From an uncultured Aquimarina sp. (GTDB taxonomy: Bacteria > Bacteroidota > Bacteroidia > Flavobacteriales > Flavobacteriaceae), in NCBI GenBank assembly GCA_947492105.1, contig CANLMN010000009.1, positions 87,200-151,199 of the forward strand: a stretch of 64,000 nt of DNA, in the 5' to 3' direction. Below are positions 1-9,478 of this stretch, piece after piece. Within the stretch, counting starts at the first letter, position 1; each line of letters opens with the position of its first letter. The notes below the pieces were generated by a model. The model saw nothing but the letters and a program-made list of their open reading frames with translations. It had not been told where the DNA came from and ran no database searches. Position numbers and translations under genes: made by a program.

Positions 1-39
1 AAGCTTTATAAAACCGTCACAACTAAACTAGGTATTCCA

Positions 40-62
40 TTTTCTAATGTGTCTGTTTTATT
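40..62. repeat. 23-bp exact repeat shared with the Rhs core
   Basis: These 23 bases are identical to 2592-2614 inside the Rhs gene and lie in the same orientation. Read on the minus strand, both encode NKTDTLE in the same frame. The left copy overlaps the stop codon of the immunity gene and then diverges, reaching a stop codon near position 8. An exact match of this length is not expected by chance. It is probably a scrap of an Rhs core left downstream of the toxin-immunity module by recombination. Confidence 0.6.
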
Positions 63-408
63 CTATCCAATTCCAATATTCTCCAGTAAGATCATTATCT
101 GTTTCATCATCAATTAATGAAAAAGAACTGTCACCTTTTTTGATTGCTAAATCAAAAGAATAATCAGAAACTCCATATTCTAATGTGTTAATTAGTTTAA
201 AAAGAGATAGCTCTACACAATATTTCACCGACTTTTTCAATAACTCTTGATCTTCAGAACTTAGAGAGTTTAATAATTTTAATAAAGGTTCTTGCTCTTC
301 AGATGGGTTCTTAGGTTTTTGTTCCTTAAAATCAGTAAGAACATCTATTCCAGAATTTCTACTAGCTTTAACTAATTGTCCAAAAATTTCTAATAATTCT
401 GCATTCAT
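58..408 (-). CDS. Putative immunity protein for the Rhs toxin
   Basis: A 116-residue soluble protein with no signal peptide and many acidic residues, especially in the C-terminal third (SLIDDETDNDLTGEYW). It starts 10 bp downstream of the Rhs toxin stop codon on the same strand, the standard place for the cognate immunity protein in polymorphic toxin systems. No family is recognised. The acidic surface would suit binding to a basic nuclease toxin, and its lack of an export signal suggests it acts in the cytoplasm. The role is inferred from position only. Confidence 0.6.
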   Translation of the reverse strand: MNAELLEIFGQLVKASRNSGIDVLTDFKEQKPKNPSEEQEPLLKLLNSLSSEDQELLKKSVKYCVELSLFKLINTLEYGVSDYSFDLAIKKGDSSFSLIDDETDNDLTGEYWNWIE

Positions 409-418
409 AAGATATTAA

Positions 419-3400
419 TTAATGACAACCTACATCAATGTTATATTTGTCTTTATTCATTTTCTTTAATTTATCAATAGATGATTCTGGTGCATTAGTA
501 TGTTTCCTTAACATATCTATATCATCTTTAAGAAGGTCTTCTGGTGACATTTTAGAACGAGCAACTTTATTTTTGGATTGTGCACGTGTTATTTCTGCAT
601 GCTCGGCATCAGGTAGTCTTATTGCTGGTGCATCTCCTGCCAATTTAGTTTGGGGATAACCACCAACCTGAGTTTTTGCTAAAGCTTTTTGAGGTACGTG
701 GTGATTTCCTAGTTTATCACCTACAACATCATTAGCTTTAAGGTTATTATAAGTATCTACTTCATAAGCAGAACTTAAACCAAATACATCAACCCAACTA
801 TTTACATCCTGCACATAAGAGTAAAGTGCTGCACCGCCAGCAAGACCAATCGGATCCTGCGAAATATAAGTTCCTGTGTCTGGCGAGTAGTACCTAAACC
901 TATTGTAGTACAATCCAGTTTCGGCGTCTTCATATTGTCCTTGATATCTAAAAGGTATGAACGTTTTATCTCCTGTAAACTTACGTTGTTTACCATAAAT
1001 ATCCAACTCTGAGGTCCAAACTTTTTTGCCCTGTTGGTCATACGCTTCTACGGGAGTGCCTAGATGGTCGGTAATGATGCTATAACTAGTACCATTTTGT
1101 AGTTTGGCCTGTGGAACAAAGCTTCCTTCTTCAAAAATCCAAGTAATCAGATCTTCTGGAATTTCTGTAACGAGTTCTCCTGCTTCGTTTACACCTGTAA
1201 TCGTTTTTCCTGCTTGGATGACCCACTCATGCAACAATACATTGCCGTCCCAAACATAGTGGGTGGTTTGTTCGTTATAGGTTTTGGTTAATCGCCTACC
1301 CAAGGCATCATAGGTATACGCCACTATTTTGTTATCGGGACGTTTTACCGATGCTAACATACCGTTTTGGGTCCAGAAATATTGCCACGTTTCGGTAAGG
1401 CTTTCTTTCTCTGTTAGATTACCCAAAGCATCGTACCTATAGGTATAGGTATCGTCTTGTAATAACTGTCCTGCCTTACCATATTTTTGGTCTGTTTTCT
1501 CTTTGTTTTTAAACAAGTTACCAATTTCGTCTGGCAATTTATAATCCCAACTACCGTCTTGATATTCTGCTGCTGCAAGGTGACCAAACATATCATGAGA
1601 AAAACGCGTCATACTACCTGCTAACTCATCATAGATAGCTTGTAACCTATCATTTACATCCCAATAGTATTTTTTTTGCATAGTGCTTTTTTCGTGTGCA
1701 CTCACGCTATGGTGTATCGGTCTACCGATTTTGTCACGTTGCCATCGGCTCACTACCCCACCCGGTAGGTTTCGCTCTATTTCTTGTCCCAGTATATTAC
1801 GGTTGATCTCTACCTGCCACTGACTATCACCTTGTGCGGCTTTGGTTTGTAACACCTCGCCATCTTTGTTTCTTGTAATTGCAATAGCTGCTCCTAAGCT
1901 ACTATGGAGCTGTATGCGCTGTCCTAGCCTGTTGTAAGTACTCTCGATTGTGATCTGATCTCTGGTTTCTTTAACAACTCTACCCAGAGTATCGCGTTCT
2001 AAAAGTACTTTGCCATTGGGGTTAGCTGCAGCAATCAATGCTCCCATCGAATCATAACTGAATACTTCTTGCGTATCATCATAGTGTATTATTTTACTAA
2101 TGTTACCCAATGTATCATAGGTGTAACGAGTCGCTTTGTCATCTGGAGTGTGCATACTTGTCACTCTACCTCCTGCATCTCTGCTATATCTACGTTGTAG
2201 GCCATCGAATCCGTTTTCTTCTATAATAGCTCCTACGGCATCTCGTTTGAAACTAAAGATACTTTTATGCTCATTGGTGATCGATAGTAATTGATCTGCT
2301 TGATTATACCCAAAGTTTATTTTGGTATTATTTTCTTCTCTACTTTGTAGTTTTCCGGTTGCGCTATATCCAAAAGTTACTTTGTGATGTGCATCATTGG
2401 CCGCAATGACATTGCCAACTCCGTCGTAGGTTAACGCTACTACATTACCATCGGCTGCCTTGATCTGTGTTACCCTACCCAAGGGATCATACTTATAATA
2501 AACTTGGTTTTGTTGATCGGATACGGCAGCAAGCAATTGCCCCTGAGTATTGTATTGCCATACTGTTTCGGTACCGTTTGGCAATACTACTTTTTCTAAT
2601 GTGTCTGTTTTATTATAAAACAACTGAATATCCTGACCATTGGCATCAATTATTTTGGACAACAAATCGTCTGTATATTCATATCGGGTTACATCATTAT
2701 CTGGCCCTATACGTGCAGTCAAAAAACCATGCGTATCATACTCCCATATCCAGAGGGCATTATGTGCATTCTTGGCCATAACCAACTTATTATTCTCATA
2801 TACATAATGAGTACTACCTCCGTTTGGTAGTCGTATTGAAGTTTGATTCCCATAATCATCATATCCATAATACGTATTATGTCCTAGAGCATCAGTATAT
2901 CGCATTACCTGGTTCTCTATAGTATACTCCCAATGCTCTGTAGCACCATTGGCATCTTGTACTGCAATGATATTACCTTTTTCAAAAAAATGGATTGTTA
3001 TGCCACCACGCGCATCTGTAGTCAGGGTTTTATTTTTTTCATACTTAAAACGCTCATACAGTTGTTTATTGCTATACCAGCGTGCAATACATCTTGGACC
3101 ATCTTTTGCATCTTCGTATTGCCAAAACTGTTTGTTCTTGTTACGATCTATTATTGTAGTTAACAACTGATTGGTATATTGATATACTGCTGGTTGTCCT
3201 AGGGAGTCAAGTACTTCTTCTAGTTGATTCTCTTGGTTATAGTTATAAGAAACAAGGGTTTTTGGGCTATCATCATCTACAAGCTCTATAGACAGGATGC
3301 GTTGTTGGTCATCTTTGCTAATCATTATTTTACGACCTGAGGCATCTATGATGTATGTTAATCGTCCATGATGGTCATAAAAAAAGGTTATTGCAAAGCG

Positions 3401-3787
3401 ATGCCTTTTAATCTGCACCAGATTATAGGTACCAGGCTCACCACCTACAAAGGTGTAATGATATATAAGATCTGATTCATAATCTTCTATAATGATCTTA
3501 TTTTTTTGATGCTTATAGTTTATTTTTTCTGAAACAACTACAGCTTCATCTCCTATAGATAAATAAGGTAGCTCTACAATATTACCATTATCATTCTGCC
3601 AGAAAAAACTATCTTCTTCTTTATCAATCCTTACATATTGATCATAATTACAATGCCATATATTACCTATACAGGTATCTCTATCGATTGCAGAAAAGAA
3701 ATTACGTTTCCATAGTAATGGGATAGGACCAGATAGGCTAAAATCTTCTTCGTGTATGGTTACTTCGCCGGTTATCAGGTTGATCAT
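419..3787 (-). CDS. Rhs-repeat polymorphic toxin, probable T6SS effector with C-terminal nuclease-like tail
   Basis: A 1122-residue protein. Residues 1-100 form a DUF6531-like entry segment, about 110-950 are YD/Rhs repeats that build the hollow cocoon, and the core closes at the hallmark DPIGL (978-982) followed by GG. The variable tail (about 1007-1122) carries GNHHVPQ at 1027-1033 with paired histidines 1029/1030, then a conserved-looking EHAE around His1063, an Arg-rich stretch and TNAP. This resembles HNH/endonuclease VII-like toxin tails, so DNA or RNA cleavage is likely but not proven. There is no N-terminal PAAR domain; the spike tip is the separate gene 16 bp upstream. The gene follows vgrG, the TPR protein and PAAR, so VgrG-PAAR delivery is expected. 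Confidence 0.85.
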   Translation of the reverse strand: MINLITGEVTIHEEDFSLSGPIPLLWKRNFFSAIDRDTCIGNIWHCNYDQYVRIDKEEDSFFWQNDNGNIVELPYLSIGDEAVVVSEKINYKHQKNKIIIEDYESDLIYHYTFVGGEPGTYNLVQIKRHRFAITFFYDHHGRLTYIIDASGRKIMISKDDQQRILSIELVDDDSPKTLVSYNYNQENQLEEVLDSLGQPAVYQYTNQLLTTIIDRNKNKQFWQYEDAKDGPRCIARWYSNKQLYERFKYEKNKTLTTDARGGITIHFFEKGNIIAVQDANGATEHWEYTIENQVMRYTDALGHNTYYGYDDYGNQTSIRLPNGGSTHYVYENNKLVMAKNAHNALWIWEYDTHGFLTARIGPDNDVTRYEYTDDLLSKIIDANGQDIQLFYNKTDTLEKVVLPNGTETVWQYNTQGQLLAAVSDQQNQVYYKYDPLGRVTQIKAADGNVVALTYDGVGNVIAANDAHHKVTFGYSATGKLQSREENNTKINFGYNQADQLLSITNEHKSIFSFKRDAVGAIIEENGFDGLQRRYSRDAGGRVTSMHTPDDKATRYTYDTLGNISKIIHYDDTQEVFSYDSMGALIAAANPNGKVLLERDTLGRVVKETRDQITIESTYNRLGQRIQLHSSLGAAIAITRNKDGEVLQTKAAQGDSQWQVEINRNILGQEIERNLPGGVVSRWQRDKIGRPIHHSVSAHEKSTMQKKYYWDVNDRLQAIYDELAGSMTRFSHDMFGHLAAAEYQDGSWDYKLPDEIGNLFKNKEKTDQKYGKAGQLLQDDTYTYRYDALGNLTEKESLTETWQYFWTQNGMLASVKRPDNKIVAYTYDALGRRLTKTYNEQTTHYVWDGNVLLHEWVIQAGKTITGVNEAGELVTEIPEDLITWIFEEGSFVPQAKLQNGTSYSIITDHLGTPVEAYDQQGKKVWTSELDIYGKQRKFTGDKTFIPFRYQGQYEDAETGLYYNRFRYYSPDTGTYISQDPIGLAGGAALYSYVQDVNSWVDVFGLSSAYEVDTYNNLKANDVVGDKLGNHHVPQKALAKTQVGGYPQTKLAGDAPAIRLPDAEHAEITRAQSKNKVARSKMSPEDLLKDDIDMLRKHTNAPESSIDKLKKMNKDKYNIDVGCH

Positions 3788-3803
3788 AGTTCTCTTTTAG
3801 TTT

Positions 3804-4382
3804 TTAGCACTTACACCCTTTTACTTTTTTACTTTTTACTTTCTTAAACAGTTTTCCTGCTTTTTTGAGTAAAAACTTGAGTCCTCCTGCCATCAATAAT
3901 TTTGTAAGTACTCCCATCAAATCTGGAACTTGTGGCCCGCCTACAAAAACAGGATTTCCCATGGGTAAAGGAATTGATGTAGAACTTGGCAAGTACTTTT
4001 CGGGAGAACCCAATGGAATTCCTATACAACTACAGGTCATTAAATTATTGGTAGCTACACTAAAATAAGAGCCATCTGCCTTTACAGTCTTACTACCATA
4101 AAATTGAATCCCCTCGTGATCTATCAAGGGCATTGTTGCTGGAAAAAAACCTGCTCCCATAGGGATATGTTTTGTGGTTCCTAATGTTGCCATAGTGCCA
4201 GCATTAGATCTTTTTTGTTTATTAATATGCACTAAAGATCCTAAGACAGGTAAATAATCCATGGGATCCATTATAATACCTATAAAAGGGTGTGGCATAG
4301 GGACGCCCACTGCAGGAGGGATATTGACTAGATGAATATCAGTCCCCATAACTATATTTAAATGCTTTGATGCCAGTAACAT
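3804..4382 (-). CDS. PAAR-like (DUF4150-type) spike-tip protein
   Basis: A 192-residue protein that should cap the VgrG trimer. It has many short Gly/Pro-rich turns (PPAVGVPMPHPFIG, SSTSIPLPMGNPVFVGG) and scattered His and Cys residues (MTCSCIG) that could bind the tip metal. This is typical of PAAR-like DUF4150 proteins, which are longer than minimal PAAR domains. The C-terminal 40 residues are hydrophobic then strongly basic (LLMAGGLKFLL, then KKVKSKKVKGCKC) and may contact the Rhs protein encoded 16 bp downstream. The start may be the internal Met13 (MGTDIHLVNIP) rather than the first ATG. It lies 10 bp after the TPR gene in the same transcription unit. Confidence 0.8.
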   Translation of the reverse strand: MLLASKHLNIVMGTDIHLVNIPPAVGVPMPHPFIGIIMDPMDYLPVLGSLVHINKQKRSNAGTMATLGTTKHIPMGAGFFPATMPLIDHEGIQFYGSKTVKADGSYFSVATNNLMTCSCIGIPLGSPEKYLPSSTSIPLPMGNPVFVGGPQVPDLMGVLTKLLMAGGLKFLLKKAGKLFKKVKSKKVKGCKC

Positions 4383-4392
4383 ACTTTTATCT

Positions 4393-5712
4393 TTAGGTGA
4401 TTAATAGCTGTTGATATACTTCTTCTTGAGAGAGATCTTTCCATTGTTCTCCCCAAATTTGAGTTGCATACTCTTCGATATTTTTTGTTAATTTTTCATT
4501 TTTGTTTTCATCAGCATATTCATATAGTTTGATACATATAAGTAACATTGATGAAAATTTCTGTGTGGTCTGATCTACTTTTTTTCCTTCTTCATAGGCT
4601 TGTTGTAATAGCTCATAAGCTTCTCCTTTTTTATAATCTCTTGCAGCAACATAAGCTGCTTGTCGGCATGCTTCTATTTGCATCATTATATTGTTTTGAG
4701 ATTTTGCTTCGGCTGCTGTTTTTATATAATATTCTAGTGCTTTGGTATAGTCTTTTTTATACAAATAAGTGGATGCTTGTATATTATAGGACTGCAACAA
4801 TACTATCGGTGCAGACGGATCTTGCTCATTGATACCTTCGATACTTGTATCTTCTGCTTTTTCAAACAAATCCATAGCTTTTTGAAACTTTTTTAATTGA
4901 TACAAAGCGCTACCATGAGCTATTAATACGGTAGCTTCTATACTCTTTAGATTGGTTTCTTTTGCTATTTTTACCCCCTCGCTACCCCAATATTGTATTT
5001 GTTCTTCGTTCCCATCATTAGTAGCTTCTGCCATGTTTAACAAACATAAATTTACTCCTACAGCAGGATTATTAGTATCTCCAGAAGAAACTATTTCTCT
5101 TATCGCTTCATTCATTTTGAGATCTGGTACTAATATCGCTTCATTGATATACTTTGGCATATCCCTAAACCTTTGACTTGATTCTAGATCAACCACCATT
5201 AATTTGAGGTTCGATGGCAGAATTTTCAAGCTTTTTTTTACCCATTCTGCAAACGCACTGGTACCTCTATATGCTTGGGGCATTACATTAAGAACCAAAA
5301 TTATTTTTGGATCTATTGCAGTTGCAAAAGAAGACATACACTTAATGAATGTCCATTCGCTATTTTCTTTACGGATATTATGATACGGAGTATCGTCCCA
5401 ATCTGGCAATACATTGGCATGTGCTACTTCATCTCTTGATTTTTGATCATTCCATAATGTAATCCAACTATGAACAAGATCTTTTCCATAATCTTCCACT
5501 CCTATAAACGGTTGTTCAAAATTAAGAAACAGCTCTGTTAATTTACCATGTTCTGATGCCTCTAGCATGCTAAAAGCCTTTACCATTCGCACCTCATCTT
5601 TTTTTACCAACCAGCGCACTAATTGAGTTTGTGGGGTCACTGTATCTACCCATTTTTTTTGCATTTGGGCTATTCGATAAGTAATGGCATTCTCTTCTTT
5701 GAACGTACTCAT
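4393..5712 (-). CDS. TPR-repeat protein between VgrG and PAAR, candidate effector adaptor
   Basis: A 439-residue cytoplasmic protein. The N-terminal half (about 1-215) is a mixed fold without a recognised family. The C-terminal half (about 230-400) reads as tetratricopeptide repeats, for example ALYQLKKFQKAMDLFEKAED, ASTYLYKKDYTKALEYYIK and AAYVAARDYKKGEAYELLQQAY. It starts 4 bp after vgrG ends and precedes PAAR and Rhs. In Proteobacteria this slot often holds an adaptor (Tap/DUF4123, Eag/DUF1795 or DUF2169) that loads effectors onto VgrG or PAAR. No resemblance to those adaptors is visible, so a separate adaptor class is inferred. Confidence 0.6.
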   Translation of the reverse strand: MSTFKEENAITYRIAQMQKKWVDTVTPQTQLVRWLVKKDEVRMVKAFSMLEASEHGKLTELFLNFEQPFIGVEDYGKDLVHSWITLWNDQKSRDEVAHANVLPDWDDTPYHNIRKENSEWTFIKCMSSFATAIDPKIILVLNVMPQAYRGTSAFAEWVKKSLKILPSNLKLMVVDLESSQRFRDMPKYINEAILVPDLKMNEAIREIVSSGDTNNPAVGVNLCLLNMAEATNDGNEEQIQYWGSEGVKIAKETNLKSIEATVLIAHGSALYQLKKFQKAMDLFEKAEDTSIEGINEQDPSAPIVLLQSYNIQASTYLYKKDYTKALEYYIKTAAEAKSQNNIMMQIEACRQAAYVAARDYKKGEAYELLQQAYEEGKKVDQTTQKFSSMLLICIKLYEYADENKNEKLTKNIEEYATQIWGEQWKDLSQEEVYQQLLIT

Positions 5713-5716
5713 CCTA

Positions 5717-7471
5717 TTAGTTTAGGTTTACCATTCCACCTTTTACATTTGTCATAGCTGTACCATTGATATCTACTGTAGCTTGTGCCTCGAGACTATA
5801 TTTGGTATGCTTTTCTTCTTTTGTTTTTGAAGAAACAGTCATGTTTGCATTACTTATAAGCTCTAACTTGCTCTTCGCGGTATTTGTAATTTCTTTAGAA
5901 TTAACATCCACATTATTATCCCCTTTGAGTGTAATTTTTTCTTCGGCATTAAGTGTAATTTCTTTAGAGTTCATCGTAATACTTTTGGGAGCCGAGATAG
6001 TAATGGTTTCGTCTCCATTAAGCGTAATTGTGTTTCCACTAGGGTCACTCACTGTTATTTTTCCTTGGCCCTCACTATCATCAAAAGTAATTGTGCTACC
6101 AGTACGTGTAGTAAGACTTTTTATTTTGTTTCCGTCTAATCCTCCTGCTCCAGTAGTACCGCTAAACAGACTTCCCATCACAAAAGGGCGATTTGGATCA
6201 CTGTAACGAAATCCAACCATAACTTGGTCATCTACTTCTGGGATATGTACAAACCCTCTATTGGTACCAACCAGGTCACTTTTACCTGCATCTGGAGACA
6301 TCACTCTGAGCCAAGAGGTTTTCATCTCTCCTGATTGCCACTGAAACTGCACCTGTATTCTTCCTTTTTTCTTGGGATCCTCGTTAGAAACTACAGTAGC
6401 AATCTGTGGCTGTGCTACCGGAAACGATACTCCTGGTTCCGGCAAAACCTCTACCCCAGAAGAAATTGCTTTAAATTGATTACTATATTCTTTAGTCCCA
6501 GTTGCATCATGTGTAATCTCTGTGATGATATACTCTCCATAGTTTTTTATATCAAAAGCCCCATTATCATATTTTGCAGAAGTTACTTTAATTACAGAAC
6601 CTACGGTAAGACCTTGTTTCGTACTGTTTGCAGAAAGAACATTAGCCTCTGCCACGGCACTTCCTTGTTTATTACTAAGCATACTATCTATCTCACTCTT
6701 ATCCTTTACTCTAGCGGATGAAAATCCATTAGCCTCAATCTTAAAAAGATCCTTTGAAGCATTAAAAGCAAAAGATCCTAGCTCATTCAATCCTACTACA
6801 GTACCTTTTGTTTTTGATTCATTCTTTTTGTCATCTAGAGCGTTATAAGAAAAGTGGTTATAACTATTTGCTTTTGTTTCTATGGATACATTAATTGTAT
6901 TCATATCCCTACCATACTCTATAGGTATAGCTGATTCTAGAGCAGGTTTTCCAAAAACAAGTTTTACCCCATCATAATACAACCATTCGTTATATTGTTT
7001 TGCCAAACGTTGTATAAACTGGAAATGACTTTCTTGATATTGCGCTTGGTATTCTATAGGGGTGGTAAATACGGGTGCTACCGCTGCTTGTACCCCAGCT
7101 GCTTTAACCGTATCATTTACAATAGTAGCTAAATCTTTTTCTAACCATGAATGTACATGTTCCCCTCCTTCTAATAGAATAGTTTTAGAGTATCCACTTA
7201 CTAATAACTGCCCACTATGACCATTATTATGAATCAATTGAACATTAGTGACAACGCCTAAAAATTCTTTTTCATCAAAATTTATGACCACAGGTTTACC
7301 TAACCATTCCTTTGATTTATCTAATGTGTAACTACCAGTGCTTTCTATGATAGAATCATCTACTGTTATTTCGAAAGAGTGGTGATCATTTATTATTTGA
7401 GTAAGTGATACATGTTCAAAATTTGAAAGTCGACTTCCGTCTATACTAAGGGTAGTTTTTGGCTCTATCAT
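5717..7471 (-). CDS. vgrG: T6SS spike protein VgrG (TssI)
   Basis: A 584-residue trimeric spike subunit. Residues 1-340 match the phage gpD-like base (SFEITVDD, EYQAQYQESHFQFIQRLAKQYNEWLYYDG). A gp5-like OB-fold follows (about 350-450: ATVVSNEDPKKKGRIQV, SWLRVMSPDAG, GFVHIPEVDDQVMVGF). The C-terminus is a repetitive beta-helix rich in ITL/INS steps. There is no extra C-terminal effector domain. It heads the vgrG-TPR-PAAR-Rhs-immunity unit, and its stop codon is 4 bp from the TPR gene start. Confidence 0.95.
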   Translation of the reverse strand: MIEPKTTLSIDGSRLSNFEHVSLTQIINDHHSFEITVDDSIIESTGSYTLDKSKEWLGKPVVINFDEKEFLGVVTNVQLIHNNGHSGQLLVSGYSKTILLEGGEHVHSWLEKDLATIVNDTVKAAGVQAAVAPVFTTPIEYQAQYQESHFQFIQRLAKQYNEWLYYDGVKLVFGKPALESAIPIEYGRDMNTINVSIETKANSYNHFSYNALDDKKNESKTKGTVVGLNELGSFAFNASKDLFKIEANGFSSARVKDKSEIDSMLSNKQGSAVAEANVLSANSTKQGLTVGSVIKVTSAKYDNGAFDIKNYGEYIITEITHDATGTKEYSNQFKAISSGVEVLPEPGVSFPVAQPQIATVVSNEDPKKKGRIQVQFQWQSGEMKTSWLRVMSPDAGKSDLVGTNRGFVHIPEVDDQVMVGFRYSDPNRPFVMGSLFSGTTGAGGLDGNKIKSLTTRTGSTITFDDSEGQGKITVSDPSGNTITLNGDETITISAPKSITMNSKEITLNAEEKITLKGDNNVDVNSKEITNTAKSKLELISNANMTVSSKTKEEKHTKYSLEAQATVDINGTAMTNVKGGMVNLN

Positions 7472-7546
7472 AATATATTTTTTACATAAAAAATCTATTT
7501 TACAATTCTAAAAGCGTGATAATTGGTGCTGTTCTTTTTAGCTATT

Positions 7547-7807
7547 TTACAACTTATCTTGATTAAGTCTTATTAAGGATTCTACAAATTTATAATCTAT
7601 TTTATTTGAATTATATAGGTAGTACACCCAACCTTTATTACTAACATTAACACTTAATGTTAGAATCCTGTGATCTAAGTCTAAAGTTCTACGAAAGTTT
7701 TCAAAGGATGCCTTTGTTAATTTAGGAAAAACTGCGAAGCCCGATCCTCTTTCTCCCAATTCATCAGTAATATCTTCTGATTTTGAATATTCATTAAATA
7801 TTTTCAT
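7547..7807 (-). CDS. Small hypothetical protein upstream of vgrG
   Basis: An 86-residue soluble protein with no signal peptide and no recognised family. It is intact, has a balanced composition with an aromatic-rich C-terminal half (GWVYYLYNS), and lies 75 bp upstream of vgrG on the same strand. It could be an orphan immunity protein left from a lost effector, because the adjacent upstream genes are decayed. This is inference from context. Confidence 0.5.
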   Translation of the reverse strand: MKIFNEYSKSEDITDELGERGSGFAVFPKLTKASFENFRRTLDLDHRILTLSVNVSNKGWVYYLYNSNKIDYKFVESLIRLNQDKL

Positions 7808-8091
7808 ATACTTTGTTTTTTTTTACAAACATGCTATCACTGATTGGCTTTATCTTAGAGTATTGAGTACTCATTAATAGATATTAAGAAATCATCAAAA
7901 AAATAGCTCTTAATCAATTGTTTGACTTTTTTAATTTAGGAGTCTCTTAATTAGACAATCTATTTATCAGACTTTTTTTATTGAAAATCAATATTTAGTA
8001 CTAATTGTTATTTTTCTTATTTACATTATTTGGCTTCATATAAAAAAATTTAATAGCTTCTATTGTTTTTAACATATCAACAGAAGCCATA
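7808..8091. other. AT-rich spacer, no gene seen
   Basis: About 280 bp between the small protein upstream of vgrG and the decayed lipoprotein gene. I see no coding frame, tRNA or clear terminator. It probably carries the promoter of the vgrG unit, but no TAnnTTTG box with a convincing partner was found. Confidence 0.4.
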
Positions 8092-8766
8092 TTATTCATA
8101 AAACTGAACAGTTTCATAAGCTCCTATCGGTTTTATAACATGAATGATTTCTTGCTTTATGCTTTGCATTTCTTTGCTTGCAACCTGATAATCTTAAGCA
8201 AAAACCAGAAATATCTTATCTTCTTGATACACCCATATCCAATTGATGGTTTTAAAATGAATCGACACTCCTTCATATTTTTTTTAAGCTCTCGAAACAG
8301 GATTTTGCTTTTTTGGGATCTTCAAAATTCCATTGTTCTAGTAAAATACGGCTTGGATGTTTATCCTCCCGCGGTTCTAAACAGGAATAAAAAAAACAGA
8401 AGGTACCTCTAAAAAATTTTTGTTTTCAAAATCTTTGGCCAGTGTTTGCAGGAATCCTTTAGTTTTACTTAATTCTCGCATTTTTTTAAAGTCTCTAAAC
8501 TCATTAGGATCTTTGTCAAATTTATATCCTTTAAAACCTGAAAGTAGACTTTTATTAATTGTTGTTACTTTTTCTAACCTGCTACTCGTAATGCTATCAT
8601 AAAAAATATGAAAAACCTTTATAGAATCTTTATTTTCGATAGCTGATTTTTCTTGAGCAACTATTTTTTGTTTAACAACCACTTGTTCTGTTACAGTAGG
8701 CTTCGCGTCTTTTTTACAATTTGTAAATACAAAAAGTAGTATCCAGCAATTTATAACTATCTTCAT
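8092..8766 (-). pseudogene. Decayed lipoprotein gene, candidate immunity remnant
   Basis: The intact 5' part (8377-8766, 129 codons) starts with a lipoprotein signal, with lipobox VFTNC and Cys17. The frame closes just after an 8-base homopolymer at 8389-8396. In a neighbouring frame protein-like sequence continues at once (YSCLEPREDKHPSRILLEQW), shifts again at another 8-base run at 8278-8285 (YEGVSIHFKTINWIWVYQED), meets one in-frame stop, and ends at 8092. Reconstructed length is about 220 residues. Because coding character continues across the breaks, this looks like a frameshifted gene. It follows the decayed L,D-transpeptidase-like gene, so a periplasmic immunity lipoprotein is a reasonable guess. 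Confidence 0.55.
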
Positions 8767-8865
8767 ATTCTTAACATTTTATAGTTTTACCAATAGTGGT
8801 TTTATTGCTGCTTGATATACTATCTCAGCTAATCGATTATCACTAACATATTATAAATAAATAGA

Positions 8866-9282
8866 TTATGATAAATTTTTAATTAACGTATTAAATCGAT
8901 CCCATTCACCAACACCACAAACTTCTATGCACCCTATTGATCCAAAGTTTCCTGATTCGGGGTATTTAGGACCTCTATGCACAAAAAACCAGCATATACT
9001 CGCCATGCCATCTCATCCATCGTAGTTATACAATCCCAGCTCAGCGTGTATGACTGAGTATGTTTCAGTCCAACCACATGTGCATTATTTTTTTGTTCTC
9101 TTTATTCCGAAGCGAATTGCCTCAAAATCTTCTTCAATATTGTTTCCTAATTTATTTTTTCCACTGACTTTAACCTTGTACAAAGGAATTAGATATTTTT
9201 TTCTTTGCGGTCTGTATGGGTAACTCGTAAGTTTTGCTGTCCCAACTTTAGTCTTGGTAACTGTTACTAGTACTTTTTGCAT
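8866..9282 (-). pseudogene. Frameshifted L,D-transpeptidase-like protein, probable dead peptidoglycan-targeting effector
   Basis: The first 65 codons (9085-9282) read MQKVLVTVTKTKVG to FEAIRFGIKRTK. The frame then breaks in an A7 run, continues in another frame (NNAHVVGLKHTQSYTLSWD, MDEMAWRVYAG), breaks again in a T6 run, and returns to finish FFVHRGPKYP, GSIGCIEVCGVGEWDRFN, with a stop at 8866. One extra base in each run would restore a protein of about 138 residues. The His followed about 17 residues later by SIGCI matches the catalytic layout of YkuD/L,D-transpeptidase-like folds, which occur among T6SS peptidoglycan effectors such as Tlde1. No signal peptide is present, which fits T6SS delivery. 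Confidence 0.6.
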
Positions 9283-9478
9283 ATTATTTTTTCTGTTTCA
9301 TTACTATCAATAGTATCATGAAAAATGTAATTAATTTTAGATAGCATTTTAATTACTGACAAATATGCTTTGATAAACAACTATTTGCTTTCTTTTGAAT
9401 GTTTATACTTCATTTTGGACTCCTCTCTTATTTACCACTAATAACTCCAAGTGTTCTACTTCTACATTCATGTTGTAA

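Noticed and set aside
2467-2781. Plus-strand frame inside the Rhs gene
   Set aside because: Antisense to strongly conserved YD repeats; no independent support.
8140-8412. Open plus-strand frame opposite the decayed lipoprotein
   Set aside because: It lies opposite the minus-strand pseudogene, has no recognisable domain, and its composition is that of an antisense shadow.
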